Made by a program: the position numbers and the translations under genes. Below, piece after piece: positions 1 through 8,859 of a stretch of DNA of 64,000 nucleotides. The stretch spans positions 1 through 64,000 of the forward strand of contig NZ_AORV01000017.1 in the NCBI RefSeq assembly GCF_000350485.1, in the 5' to 3' direction. The stretch is from Ruminiclostridium cellobioparum subsp. termitidis CT1112 (lineage in GTDB: Bacteria; Bacillota; Clostridia; Acetivibrionales; DSM-1351). The notes beneath the pieces were generated by a model that had not been told where the DNA came from, made no database searches, and saw only the letters and a list, made by a program, of their open reading frames with translations. Numbering within the stretch: position 1 is the first letter of the stretch; every line of letters begins with the position of its first letter.

Positions 1-74
1 GATTATACAGGTACGCGAGTACAACTTCATGAAATAGGATGCTATGAAGTTAGTACGGAAGTACCTGTATAATC
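1..74. repeat. Palindromic repeat element, copy 1 (short form)
   Basis: Positions 1-30 and 44-74 are inverted copies separated by a 13-nt loop. The outer 14 bp (GATTATACAGGTAC / GTACCTGTATAATC) pair perfectly, followed by a 4x4 internal loop (GCGA against GGAA), then GTAC and AACTTCAT pairing with one bulged base. The same two arm types recur in inverted orientation at 35227-35257 and 35347-35376, so this is a repeat family and not a one-off hairpin. It sits upstream of the first sugar importer. It could be a miniature inverted-repeat element, a terminator for a gene to the left, or a structured RNA. Confidence 0.75.
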
Positions 75-379
75 AAAAACAATTTTCACTTACAAAATTG
101 AGATAATCAACTGACACAAACGCGTCAGGTTATACCTGTAATACCACTCTATCAGCACATCCCACATGGTTTATTCAAAATATAGATGTATTGCCTGACC
201 TCAAACTTCTGAATTTTAGATATGGATTTTACTGAAAAATAAAGACACTTCTTAAATTTAAACTTCAAAATTTTTCAATTCTTAATTACAATTATGCTGT
301 GATCTACCGTCATGAACACGAGATTAATTTTTGGTATAAAACAGTCACAGAAAAATCCAACTGAAAAGGAGCAGAAATC
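75..379. other. Intergenic leader of the first sugar importer
   Basis: No coding region is supported here. A small inverted repeat (CTGAC...GTCAG, about 110-129) is followed by TTATACCTGTA, which resembles the end of the repeat at 1-74. The stretch is A+T-rich and must hold the promoter of the operon starting at 380, but no convincing -35/-10 pair was found. Confidence 0.4.
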
Positions 380-1342
380 GTGGAGTCCCAATTATATCTT
401 AAGCAAAACAGAGAACCGTTCAGATCCCGCAATAAATTCCTGAAGGATTTAAATACCCACAAATGGCTGTGGTTGATGGCCCTTCCGGGAATCGCCATCG
501 TTTTTGTTTTCAACTATCTCCCCATGTTTGGTGTAATCCTGGCCTTCAAAGATTATAAAATTGCCGATGGAATTCTGGGAAGCAAATGGGTGGGCTTTGA
601 CAACTTCAAATATCTTTTTTCTACCCGGGATGCCTGGAACATTACATATAATACATTATTTTTAAACAGTTTGTTTATTTTGACCGGAACCGTCGGAGGA
701 ATCCTGATAGCACTCCTGGTCAACGAAGTAAATAATAAATGGCTGGTTAAATTTTATCAGTCTGCCATGTTTCTTCCCTATTTTATTTCCTGGGTCATTG
801 TTTCATACTTCGTTTATTCTCTGCTGAGCTATGATATGGGTATGATCAATTCAATACTGTCCTCCTTCGGTATGGAGCCGGTACAATGGTACAATGAGCC
901 CCAGCTGTGGCCTGCCATCCTTACCATAGTGAACCTCTGGAAGGGCGTGGGCTACGGAAGCGTCATATATCTGGCCGGAATTATGGGTATTGACGGAGAG
1001 CTTTATGAGGCTGCTACCATCGATGGGGCAAGCAAGTTTCAGCAGGTCACAAGGATAACCCTTCCGCTTTTGTCTCCGCTGATCATAACACTTACCTTAA
1101 TGTCAATAGGACGTATTTTCTTTGCCGATTTCGGCCTGTTCTACAATGTAACTCTTGATAACGGCGGTCTGTACAGCACAACCAACGTCATAGATACATA
1201 TGTTTTCAGAGCTCTGAAATTTTCAGGAGATGTTGGAATGGCCTCGGCAGCCGGGTTTTATCAGGCATTTGTAGGCTTCCTGCTGGTATTGGCAAGCAAC
1301 CTGTTCGTAAGAAAAATAAATCCTGAACGAGCATTATTCTGA
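380..1342 (+). CDS. Sugar ABC transporter permease (LplB family)
   Basis: This is an integral membrane subunit of a carbohydrate ABC importer. The start is GTG, chosen because AAAGGAG lies just upstream at about 365-371. The 320-aa product has an N-terminal hydrophilic stretch, a first membrane segment (residues about 33-55, LMALPGIAIVFVFNYLPMFG), several further segments, and the EAA-loop region ELYEAATIDGASKFQQVTRITLPLL (shortened here) at about 210-235 that docks on the ATPase. The length and the LPMFG...FKDYK motif are typical of LplB/YtcP-partner permeases that move oligosaccharides or uronate-containing sugars. The second permease follows after 13 nt and the binding protein after that. 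No ATPase gene is linked, so a shared MsmX-type ATPase encoded elsewhere is inferred. Confidence 0.93.
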   Translation: MESQLYLKQNREPFRSRNKFLKDLNTHKWLWLMALPGIAIVFVFNYLPMFGVILAFKDYKIADGILGSKWVGFDNFKYLFSTRDAWNITYNTLFLNSLFILTGTVGGILIALLVNEVNNKWLVKFYQSAMFLPYFISWVIVSYFVYSLLSYDMGMINSILSSFGMEPVQWYNEPQLWPAILTIVNLWKGVGYGSVIYLAGIMGIDGELYEAATIDGASKFQQVTRITLPLLSPLIITLTLMSIGRIFFADFGLFYNVTLDNGGLYSTTNVIDTYVFRALKFSGDVGMASAAGFYQAFVGFLLVLASNLFVRKINPERALF

Positions 1343-1355
1343 TAGGAGGGTATCC

Positions 1356-2237
1356 ATGAAAAGCAGAGAAGGCAGTGTAATACCAAAAATTTTTATTAAT
1401 ATATTTTTATCCGTATTTTCCGTATGTTGCCTCATTCCATTTCTAATAGTCGTCTCTTCCTCATTTACCGAAGAACAGATGATTATCGAAAACGGATATT
1501 CCATATTTCCAAGAGATTTCACACTATTGGCCTACAAGTATATAATGGCTGATCCCACACAAATTGCAAGGGCTTACGGAGTCACAATCGTAGTGACTCT
1601 GATCGGCACCGTAGTAAGTCTGGTCATATCTTCCTGTTTGGCATATGTATTGTCAAGAAAGGACTTTCCCCACAGAGGTAAAATCTCCCTGTATTTGTTC
1701 TTTACCATGCTGTTTAACGGAGGACTTGTACCCAGCTACATAATTGTAGCCCAGGTACTGAACCTGAAGGACAACATTTTCGCCCTCATACTTCCTTATT
1801 TGATCATTCCCTTTTACGTCCTGCTGCTGAGAACTTATTTCTCAGAAATACCTTTCTCACTGGTGGAAAGTGCCAAAATTGAAGGGGCAAGTGAAATAAA
1901 TGTTTTATTCAAGATCATACTCCCCCTGTCACTGCCTGCTATGGCAACGGTAGGTCTCTTTATTGTATTGCAGTACTGGAATGACTGGTGGCTGGCATTA
2001 CTGTATATTGACAACGCCAATCTGAACCCCCTTCAATATATGCTTTACCTTATAATGCAAAATCTTAACGCCATGCGCTTAAGTCCTCTGCAGGGGCAAA
2101 TATCCACAGCCGCCCTCCCGGGAGAGAACGCCCGTATGGCGATGGCAGTCCTGGCAATAGGCCCCATTATTTTTGCATTCATGTTTGTCCAGAAGTATTT
2201 TGTGTCGGGACTGACCGTCGGAGCTGTCAAAGGTTAG
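1356..2237 (+). CDS. Sugar ABC transporter permease (AraQ/LplC/YtcP family)
   Basis: This is the second membrane subunit of the importer, preceded by ATAGGAGGG. The 293-aa product starts with a membrane segment (residues about 10-33, IFINIFLSVFSVCCLIPFLI), has the EAA loop around residues 173-195 (SLVESAKIEGASEINVLF) and ends with the family signature VQKYFVSGLTVGAVKG. That C-terminal GAVKG motif is shared by LplC/AraQ-type permeases, including the two other such permeases in this window. It is co-transcribed with the permease upstream and the binding protein 64 nt downstream. The transported sugar cannot be read from the sequence. Confidence 0.93.
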   Translation: MKSREGSVIPKIFINIFLSVFSVCCLIPFLIVVSSSFTEEQMIIENGYSIFPRDFTLLAYKYIMADPTQIARAYGVTIVVTLIGTVVSLVISSCLAYVLSRKDFPHRGKISLYLFFTMLFNGGLVPSYIIVAQVLNLKDNIFALILPYLIIPFYVLLLRTYFSEIPFSLVESAKIEGASEINVLFKIILPLSLPAMATVGLFIVLQYWNDWWLALLYIDNANLNPLQYMLYLIMQNLNAMRLSPLQGQISTAALPGENARMAMAVLAIGPIIFAFMFVQKYFVSGLTVGAVKG

Positions 2238-2301
2238 GTTTATTAACTGATTTTATTCAGTTATTATATAAAAATATATTATTTAGAGGAGGTACATTTA
2301 A

Positions 2302-3870
2302 ATGTACAAGGCGAAAAAGGTAATAAGTCTTGCTCTTGGTCTGGCACTTTCGGTATCATTATTCGCAGGCTGCGGAGACTCTGGCCGTTCGGCTTCAAAT
2401 ACCGCTTCCGGTTCGGCCGCTTCGGCGACAGAGACCGCCTCCGGCAGTGCTGCCGATACTTCAAAACCTGTTTTGGAGCCTGTGACGCTTTCCTGGTATA
2501 TCGTAGGAACTCCCGAAAAAGATACGGCACTGGTCGAAGACGCGGTTGCCGATTATTTGAAGGACAGCCTGAACTGCAGAGTAAAAATAAACTATCTCGA
2601 CTGGGGTGCATACGAGCAGAAAATGAACGTAATGATAGCAACAGGGGATGAATTTGACCTATGTTTTACTGCCAACTGGCAGGTTAACTTTATTCAGAAT
2701 GCCGGCAAGGGTGCCTGGGCCGACATTACCGGTCTGATAGATCAATATGCTCCCAAGGTTAAAGAGAAATATGCAAAATACCTTGATGCCTGCAAGGTCA
2801 ATGGAAAGCTCTACGGCATTCCTTACAATATGAGTGGCTTTGGTGCGCAGGGTGCCGTATACCTGAGGCAGGATCTTGTGGATAAATACAAACTTGATGT
2901 AAATTCCCTTAAAAAATATGAAGACCTTGAACCATTCTTTGACCAGATACTGGCTAATGAAAAGGGTATAACTCCTCTGTGCATGGCCGGCGGGAACGGA
3001 ACGGTGGGTCTGTTCAACTACTGGTTCGACCAGCCTGACGTAAGTGTTCCGTCATTGGGCGTCAAGTTTGACGACCAGAGCTGCACAGTTGTAAATACCG
3101 ATGATCAGCCTGAAAGCATACATGACCGTGAACTCCTCCGCCAATGGAACCAGAAGGGCTACATAAGGAAGGATGCTGTTTCCATCAAGGACGACGACCC
3201 TGAAATGATGACCAAGAAATATGCCGCAGAAATCGGCGGCTATGTCCCCGGCTGGCTGGAAGACTATGAAAAGAAATTCAAATTTGATATGGTGGCTGTT
3301 CCTCTCGGCTCCAAGCCCCTCCTTAACACAACAAATATTACCCAGAGCTGTGTTGCGGTAAGCAGTACTTCAAAAAATCCCGAGAGGGCGGTTATGCTGC
3401 TTGAGCAGTGCAATACCGATCCTAAATTGCTCAACCTGCTGGGCTTTGGTATTGAAGGCAAGCACTATGTGGTTGTTGATGATAAGGACCCAATTATAAA
3501 AATCATCAAGAATCCGGACGGTGTAACAGATGAGACCAATGGCTACAGGACCAACATGGAATGGATGTTCGGAGATCCCTGGATGCTTTACAGCAACCTG
3601 CCTGAAAGGCCTGCACTGGTTGAAGCGCAGAAAAAGGCAACAGACAACTGTGTAGTTTCACCTATAAACGGATTCACCTTTGACAACAGCCCCGTTAAAA
3701 CCCAGATAGCCCAATTGACAGCTATTTTCAACGAATATAAGAGCATATGGAATACAGGCAATATGGACCTCGCCAAGTTCCCCGCCTATCAGGAAAGACT
3801 GAAGAAAGCCGGTCTTGAAGATGTACAGAAGGAAATGCAGAAGCAGATAAGTGAGTGGAAAGCCAAGTAG
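2302..3870 (+). CDS. Sugar-binding lipoprotein of ABC importer (LplA-like)
   Basis: This is the extracellular solute-binding subunit of the importer encoded just upstream. It is preceded by AGAGGAGGT. The first 24 residues form a lipoprotein signal peptide ending in the lipobox LFAGC, so the mature protein is predicted to be anchored through Cys24; a Ser/Ala/Thr-rich linker follows (about residues 25-55). The 522-aa length fits the LplA branch of family 1 solute-binding proteins, which is larger than the maltose-binding branch. The ligand is unknown; LplA-type relatives bind complex or acidic oligosaccharides. A strong hairpin terminator follows at 3912-3954. Confidence 0.92.
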   Translation: MYKAKKVISLALGLALSVSLFAGCGDSGRSASNTASGSAASATETASGSAADTSKPVLEPVTLSWYIVGTPEKDTALVEDAVADYLKDSLNCRVKINYLDWGAYEQKMNVMIATGDEFDLCFTANWQVNFIQNAGKGAWADITGLIDQYAPKVKEKYAKYLDACKVNGKLYGIPYNMSGFGAQGAVYLRQDLVDKYKLDVNSLKKYEDLEPFFDQILANEKGITPLCMAGGNGTVGLFNYWFDQPDVSVPSLGVKFDDQSCTVVNTDDQPESIHDRELLRQWNQKGYIRKDAVSIKDDDPEMMTKKYAAEIGGYVPGWLEDYEKKFKFDMVAVPLGSKPLLNTTNITQSCVAVSSTSKNPERAVMLLEQCNTDPKLLNLLGFGIEGKHYVVVDDKDPIIKIIKNPDGVTDETNGYRTNMEWMFGDPWMLYSNLPERPALVEAQKKATDNCVVSPINGFTFDNSPVKTQIAQLTAIFNEYKSIWNTGNMDLAKFPAYQERLKKAGLEDVQKEMQKQISEWKAK

Positions 3871-3911
3871 GATTACTTTTCATTTTAGCAGTATTCATTT
3901 AGTATCCATTC

Positions 3912-3960
3912 AATAGAGATGGTACTTGCAGTTTATGCCGGTACCATCTCTATTTATTAG
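3912..3960 (+). terminator. Terminator of the first sugar importer operon
   Basis: A perfect 14-bp inverted repeat (3912-3925 AATAGAGATGGTAC and 3941-3954) with a 15-nt loop lies 42 nt after the binding-protein stop codon. It is followed by TATTAGTTTTT. This is a strong intrinsic-terminator shape, and it separates the importer from the AraC-type gene at 4086. Confidence 0.8.
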
Positions 3961-4085
3961 TTTTTACAATTCCGGAGGGTGATTGATAAATAGATTGAAG
4001 CTTGCCCTTCAATGCTATATAATTAACTAATAATGAGAGTTTATTTCTTATTTTCCAGCTTATAGGCGTTTATTGAGGTAGAATC

Positions 4086-6437
4086 ATGAATCTTAGGATA
4101 TATAAGCATTCTTTTTATAAAAAAATGTTTTTGTATATAACCATTCTTGTTTTAGTAATAATATTAACCTTATCCTTTGTATTTTATTTTAACTTTGAAA
4201 ATGTTGGACTGAAAATGCAGTATGAAGCTAATAAAAACATATTATCCGAAATAAGCTACAGCGCCACCTACCTTGATGATACTGCCAGAAACACTGCTGC
4301 ATATATCTATTCGAATACCGACTATTCGGTATTGAGATACGGCAGATACACCAGTTCGGAAGATGCCTATCAGGTAATAACGGGCCTTGAAGCTCTGGCT
4401 ATCCAGTCCAGCAATGTACATTCAATCTACATATACAACAGGGAAATCAACACCTTTTATTCCACCTGGTGGCGCTTTTACAGCTCCTCCGACGACTTTA
4501 TCGATTCTGATATCGTAGATACAATCAAAAACAACAAAATCCCCGGCGGGGAAATCTTCACATCAACTCCGCTGTTACGTAAAATACCGGTGGATTTTGA
4601 CAACAGCCCCGACAAAACATATATGAATGTACTTACCTATATTATGGCTGACTACTCCCTTGACGGCAAGGAGATCCTGAGTGCCATAATAATCAATTTG
4701 AGTTCACAGTATCTGGACGGTTTGATCAACACCCTGAACACAAAGGGGGCCTTGACCGGCGGCGATACGGTCATCATAAACAGTTCGGGCTATGTTATTG
4801 CAAGCTCCAATCCCGGCACGGCCTTCAGTGATTTAAAAGCCAAGACCTACGTCAGCAAAATCCTAAACAGCAAAGCTAAAAATGGCTGCTTTATCGACAC
4901 GGCTGACGGCAGGAAAGTAGTTGTCACTTATGTCGCTTCCGATGTACTGGATTGGAAATTTGTCAATATAACACCCTACGATCAGATTTTCAAAGATATC
5001 AACAAAATGAAAACAAATCTGTATATACTTTGTGTTGCAATACTTGTATTCGGCTTTCTAATGTCCTATTTCCTCTCAAAGTATTTGTATCATCCAATTA
5101 ACAGTATGCTTGGAAAGGTTCAGCAGCTTTCCGATGTGAAAATGGAAAAGACCAAGAATGAACTTGATTTCCTGACCGACATTTTTACAGAGACCCTTGA
5201 AAAAACCAGAAATATGCAGTCGGTCAGCTATGAGAATTACATTATTAAAAGAACAGACTTTCTCAGAGGACTTCTGGTCGATGAGTCGGTAGACAGGGCT
5301 GAAGCCGAAGAGGTATTCGGGAAGTACAAAATAAATCTTAATACGGGCGGTAATTTTCTGCTTTGCAATTTCAGCATTGATCACTATGCCTCCTTCTCCC
5401 AGAATCTGACGGTAGAGGATCAGAAACTGTTCAGATTTGCCATCTGCAACGTGGCGGGTGAGCTTGCCCAGAAGTATTTTGGAAATGAATGTTTTGAGCT
5501 GGATGATAAAAATATCATGCTTTTAATGGAGGCGGACAATTCAGAGCCCGATACGCGCAAATCAAATGTACTTGAAATTGTCAGGGAGATTCAGGACTGG
5601 TGCCATTCAAACCTCAATATCAGTTTGTCGGCCGCCCTGCATATTGAACCGGTCAATCTGGCGGATTTACCGGAGAGCTGCAGGTTCACGCTGCTGCTCT
5701 CCAGGTACAGGCTGGTTTACGGGTATAAATGCCTGTTGCTGCCTGAGGTTATTTTCAGGCTCAAATCCAATGCCTTCGAACATCCCATTCACCTTGAACA
5801 AAAGCTGGATGAAGCTTTGAACAACGGCAAGCTGGGAGATTCAACCGAAGCCTATGGAAGGATAATTGAATACATAACCGATTATTCCTATGAAACAATA
5901 AACTCCTATGTCCTGTACCTCTCCTATCTTATTATCAAAAAATTCAACGATCTGGAGGCCAGGGGATATGAGAAGATCACCTTTGATTCAAACCGCTATA
6001 TAAGTGAAATTATCACACTTGAAACCCTGAACGAAATAAACGAAAGAGTGGTTAATCTCTTCAGGGCAATCACCGATACCATTGAAAACAAGCGTTTTAA
6101 GAAAAAGAGCAGCATGGTTGAAAAAGTAAAATACATTATTGAGACTGAATATATGGACAAATGTCTCTGCCAGGATGCGGTTGCCAACAGACTTCATATC
6201 TCCAGGGATTACCTTGGAAAAATGTTCAGAGAAGCCTATTCCAAATCTTTTGCAGACTATCTTACCGAGGTAAGACTTCAAAAAGCTGTGGAGTATATGG
6301 ACAACAGCAGGATGAGCATAACAGGGATACTGGATGAAATAGGCTGGGAAAACAAAAACTATTTTTATACAACCTTTAAATTAAAATATGGAATAACCAC
6401 ATCCCAGTACCGGAATATGAATACCAATAATTTGTAA
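4086..6437 (+). CDS. Membrane-bound AraC-family sensor-regulator
   Basis: This 783-aa protein joins an extracellular sensor to a cytoplasmic DNA-binding domain. A first membrane segment lies at residues about 14-36 (MFLYITILVLVIILTLSFVF). An extracellular region of about 270 residues, probably Cache-like, follows. A second membrane segment is at about 310-332 (LYILCVAILVFGFLMSYFLS). The C-terminal two-helix AraC DNA-binding domain is at about 676-780 (RLHISRDYLGKMFREAYSKS, then a second helix pair before YRNM). One-piece regulators of this type usually sit beside LplABC importers and control them in response to an external sugar; its position directly after the importer supports the same role here. 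The signal ligand is unknown. Confidence 0.9.
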   Translation: MNLRIYKHSFYKKMFLYITILVLVIILTLSFVFYFNFENVGLKMQYEANKNILSEISYSATYLDDTARNTAAYIYSNTDYSVLRYGRYTSSEDAYQVITGLEALAIQSSNVHSIYIYNREINTFYSTWWRFYSSSDDFIDSDIVDTIKNNKIPGGEIFTSTPLLRKIPVDFDNSPDKTYMNVLTYIMADYSLDGKEILSAIIINLSSQYLDGLINTLNTKGALTGGDTVIINSSGYVIASSNPGTAFSDLKAKTYVSKILNSKAKNGCFIDTADGRKVVVTYVASDVLDWKFVNITPYDQIFKDINKMKTNLYILCVAILVFGFLMSYFLSKYLYHPINSMLGKVQQLSDVKMEKTKNELDFLTDIFTETLEKTRNMQSVSYENYIIKRTDFLRGLLVDESVDRAEAEEVFGKYKINLNTGGNFLLCNFSIDHYASFSQNLTVEDQKLFRFAICNVAGELAQKYFGNECFELDDKNIMLLMEADNSEPDTRKSNVLEIVREIQDWCHSNLNISLSAALHIEPVNLADLPESCRFTLLLSRYRLVYGYKCLLLPEVIFRLKSNAFEHPIHLEQKLDEALNNGKLGDSTEAYGRIIEYITDYSYETINSYVLYLSYLIIKKFNDLEARGYEKITFDSNRYISEIITLETLNEINERVVNLFRAITDTIENKRFKKKSSMVEKVKYIIETEYMDKCLCQDAVANRLHISRDYLGKMFREAYSKSFADYLTEVRLQKAVEYMDNSRMSITGILDEIGWENKNYFYTTFKLKYGITTSQYRNMNTNNL

Positions 6438-6451
6438 AATAGTCGTTAAAA

Positions 6452-6484
6452 AGCAGGCAGCTGGCCATTGAACGCCTGTTTTTA
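6452..6484 (+). terminator. Weak terminator after the AraC-type sensor gene
   Basis: A short stem (AGGC...GCCT around CAGGC/GCCTG) with a loop of about 15 nt lies just after the stop codon and is followed by TGTTTTTAT. The stem is short, so this is only a candidate. Confidence 0.4.
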
Positions 6485-6763
6485 TGTCGAAAATTCTGTG
6501 CACTTTTTGTCGAACAATTGTCGAATTTTTTCGGTTTTTGCTGTTAAATTCCCAGTATTATTTTTCAAGCTTTGTAATTTTATTTTATTAATAAAATGTT
6601 CATAAAAATGTAATATAAGTGCTTTTAGCAGGGTTATTCCTCCAAACCCTCTGTTCATCACTGTTTTTGAAATTGTATAACTTTAAAATTTTTTTAATTT
6701 TTTACAAAATGATCGTTGACGTTTATTGGAATTTATGGTATTATAATAACGAAGTTTGTCGAA
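6485..6763 (+). promoter_or_regulatory. abrB promoter region with four Spo0A-box sequences
   Basis: TTGACG (6716-6721), a 17-nt spacer and TATTAT (6739-6744) form a strong sigma-A promoter for abrB. Four TGTCGAA sequences, the known core of the Spo0A box, occur at 6485-6491, 6508-6514, 6519-6525 and 6757-6763. The last is about 10 nt downstream of the expected transcription start, where bound Spo0A would block RNA polymerase. In Bacillus subtilis Spo0A represses abrB through boxes near the promoter start; the same logic is inferred here. The 6438-6795 gap otherwise holds A+T-rich sequence and no gene. Confidence 0.8.
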
Positions 6764-6795
6764 ATATGAAGTGTATTAATGAGGAGGTCATTATT

Positions 6796-7035
6796 ATGAA
6801 ATCTACAGGAATTGTAAGAAAAGTTGACGAATTGGGAAGGGTTGTTCTCCCTATTGAATTGCGCAGAACTTTTGATATTGCCGAAAAGGATGCTTTGGAA
6901 ATCTACGTTGATGAATCTACTATCATATTAAAGAAATACGAGCCAGCCTGTATTTTCTGCGGAAATGCCAAAGACGTTCAAGTTTACAAAGGTAAGAACA
7001 TCTGTCCTGACTGTATGAAAGAATTAAAGAAATAA
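6796..7035 (+). CDS. abrB: Transition-state regulator AbrB
   Basis: This is a 79-aa DNA-binding regulator of post-exponential genes. The start is set by GAGGAGG seven nucleotides before ATG at 6796; the longer reading frame upstream crosses the promoter and is not used. The N-terminal swapped-hairpin DNA-binding domain is nearly classical: MKSTGIVRKVDELGRVVLPI, followed by ELRRTF. The C-terminus differs from the Bacillus protein and carries two CxxC pairs (CIFC at about 52-55 and CPDC at about 70-73) that could bind zinc; this form is usual in Clostridia. It follows the region of Spo0A boxes and is convergent with rsmI. Confidence 0.95.
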   Translation: MKSTGIVRKVDELGRVVLPIELRRTFDIAEKDALEIYVDESTIILKKYEPACIFCGNAKDVQVYKGKNICPDCMKELKK

Positions 7036-7058
7036 TTAATTACAAAAATACTTACACG

Positions 7059-7087
7059 AAAAAGAGCCTGAAAGGCTCTTTTTTTTG
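7059..7087. terminator. Terminator between abrB and rsmI
   Basis: AAAAAGAGCC, a TGAA loop and GGCTCTTTTTTTT form a compact stem with a poly-T tail on the + strand, 24 nt after abrB. The A-run on the left side makes it able to work for the convergent rsmI transcript too. Confidence 0.9.
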
Positions 7088-7096
7088 TGCGTGCAA

Positions 7097-7942
7097 TTAT
7101 TTCTTCATTACAAGATTATAGACATCCCTTTTATTCAAGCCCCTGTCCTCTGCCGCCCTTTTGACAGCTTCCTTTTTGGGGAGTCCTTCTTTCACATACC
7201 TTTCAACATGCTCCTCTATACTGATATCGGAATACTTGTCTCTTTCCAGCTCCTGAAGCACCTCCTGGTCCTGCCCTTCAATGACAACCACAAACTCTCC
7301 CTTCGGTGTTTCAACCTGATATCTTTCGGCCGCCTCGGACAAATTGCACCGTATCACTTCTTCATACCGCTTGGTAAGTTCCCTGGCAAGAGCTATTCTT
7401 CTTTCTCCCCAGGCATTATACATATCCTTTAGGGTATAGGGCAGCTTATGAGGGGCCTCGTAGAAAATTATGGTCCTGGTTTCATCCTTCAGCTGTTTCA
7501 GCCTCTCCTGCCTGGTCCTCTTATTCATGGGCAAAAAGCCTTCAAAAACAAACCTTCCCGTAGGCAGTCCCGATATAACCATCCCTGTTACCGCCGCCAC
7601 CGGGCCGGGTATCATGGTAACCGTTATCTCATTTTCTATGCAAAGCCTGACCAGATCCTCTCCGGGGTCCGATATCCCCGGAGTTCCGGCATCAGAAACA
7701 AGTGCGATATCCTTTCCCTGCTGCAGCTGCTCAATCAGGTAATTCCCTTTTACTATCTTGTTGTGCTCATAGTAACTCACCATAGGCTTTTTGATCTCGA
7801 AGTGGTTGAGCAGCTTTATGGTTTGCCTGGTGTCCTCGGCAGCTATGAGCTCTACCTCCTTCAGAGTGTTTATTGCCCTTAGGGTTATATCCTGAAGATT
7901 GCCTATCGGTGTTGCAACAAGATACAGAGTTCCTTTTTTCAT
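7097..7942 (-). CDS. rsmI: 16S rRNA (cytidine1402-2'-O)-methyltransferase RsmI
   Basis: RsmI methylates the 2'-OH of C1402 in 16S rRNA, using S-adenosylmethionine, in the decoding centre. The 281-aa product has the N-terminal tetrapyrrole-methylase-fold signature LYLVATPIGNLQDITLRA, the AAEDTRQT motif and the VSDAGTPGISDPG loop near residue 85-98, all diagnostic for RsmI (YabC/YraL). The start follows TTAGGAGGCAAA. It occupies the position of yabC next to abrB, as in Bacillus subtilis. The small GIY-YIG gene yazA, which lies next to yabC in that organism, is absent here. Confidence 0.96.
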   Translation of the reverse strand: MKKGTLYLVATPIGNLQDITLRAINTLKEVELIAAEDTRQTIKLLNHFEIKKPMVSYYEHNKIVKGNYLIEQLQQGKDIALVSDAGTPGISDPGEDLVRLCIENEITVTMIPGPVAAVTGMVISGLPTGRFVFEGFLPMNKRTRQERLKQLKDETRTIIFYEAPHKLPYTLKDMYNAWGERRIALARELTKRYEEVIRCNLSEAAERYQVETPKGEFVVVIEGQDQEVLQELERDKYSDISIEEHVERYVKEGLPKKEAVKRAAEDRGLNKRDVYNLVMKK

Positions 7943-8020
7943 TTTGCCTCCTAAGCCATGTTATGGTTAAGCCGCCCGGCGGCCAGATTTTTGTTTTAAA
8001 TATAATTTGTTTGTAATTAC

Positions 8021-8755
8021 CTATCTGCCGTAAATTCTGTTTATTTCCTCAGAGTAGGTTCCATCTTCATTATATACATACAACGGGTCCATTACCTTGA
8101 GTTCAGGATTTCCTCCCCTGCTGCCCTTGATCAGAATCATGGTTGGTTTCTTAAAGGGCCTGGGGTGCACCATCCTCAGATACTTGGGTTCCACACCGCA
8201 ATCTCTCATACAGCATATGATATCAGCAAGCCTTTCAGGCCTGTGCACCATGGCAAGCTGTCCTCCCGGTGCCAGCAGATCAGCCGCGGCCCCTACTACA
8301 TCCTCAAGGGTGCACAGTATTTCGTGTCTTGAAATGGCCTTGTTGTCATGGGGGTTCACAAGACCGCAGCCCTTATTGGTATACGGAGGGTTTGAAACAA
8401 CCACGTCAAAGCAGGCTTTGCCAAAATACCGTCTGTATTCTTTTATATCTCCGTTTACTATGCTTACTCTATCCTCAAGTCCATTGAGTCTTATACTCCG
8501 GGAAGCCATTTCAGCCATTTCGGCCTGTATCTCCAGTCCCACTATTGACCCGGCTTTTGTTTTACCTGACAGCAGAACGGGTATTATACCCGTTCCGGTC
8601 CCTATATCAAGAACCTTATGACCCTTTTTTACATCCGCAAAATCGGACAGCAAAACGGCATCCACCCCAAAACAAAAAGAACGGGGGTTTTGTATCAGCC
8701 TTAGCCCGTTCAGCTGTAAATCATCTATACGTTCATTTTCCTTTAGCTCCACCAT
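8021..8755 (-). CDS. tRNA1(Val) A37 N6-methyltransferase family protein (YabB/TrmN6)
   Basis: This is a 244-aa class I S-adenosylmethionine-dependent methyltransferase. The SAM site motif LDIGTGTGIIPVLLSG is at about residues 48-63 and the catalytic N6-adenine motif NPPY at about 123-126 (VVSNPPYTNKGCG). These and the position beside rsmI correspond to YabB of Bacillus subtilis, the TrmN6-type enzyme that modifies A37 of tRNA. The ATG at 8755 has only a distant AAGGAA site, so the exact start is slightly uncertain. Substrate assignment rests on family similarity and on synteny. Confidence 0.88.
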   Translation of the reverse strand: MVELKENERIDDLQLNGLRLIQNPRSFCFGVDAVLLSDFADVKKGHKVLDIGTGTGIIPVLLSGKTKAGSIVGLEIQAEMAEMASRSIRLNGLEDRVSIVNGDIKEYRRYFGKACFDVVVSNPPYTNKGCGLVNPHDNKAISRHEILCTLEDVVGAAADLLAPGGQLAMVHRPERLADIICCMRDCGVEPKYLRMVHPRPFKKPTMILIKGSRGGNPELKVMDPLYVYNEDGTYSEEINRIYGR

Positions 8756-8809
8756 GCAATATTATTTCCTTATAAAAAAGTTTATCAAAATTCCTATACG
8801 CCGAAAAAA

Positions 8810-8845
8810 GGGCCAAATAAAGGCACTTCCGCCTTTATCTGACCC
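8810..8845 (-). terminator. Terminator of the small ferredoxin gene
   Basis: ATAAAGGC (8817-8824) pairs perfectly with GCCTTTAT (8831-8838) around a 6-nt loop, and an outer GGGCCA/TGACCC stem extends it with one mismatch. On the minus strand the stem is followed by a run of six T. It lies just after the ferredoxin stop codon and before yabB. Confidence 0.8.
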
Positions 8846-8859
8846 TCATTACCCTAAAA

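Noticed and set aside
6619-6795. N-terminal extension of abrB to a TTG at 6619
   Set aside because: It crosses the promoter and a Spo0A box, and the ribosome site GAGGAGG fixes the start at 6796.
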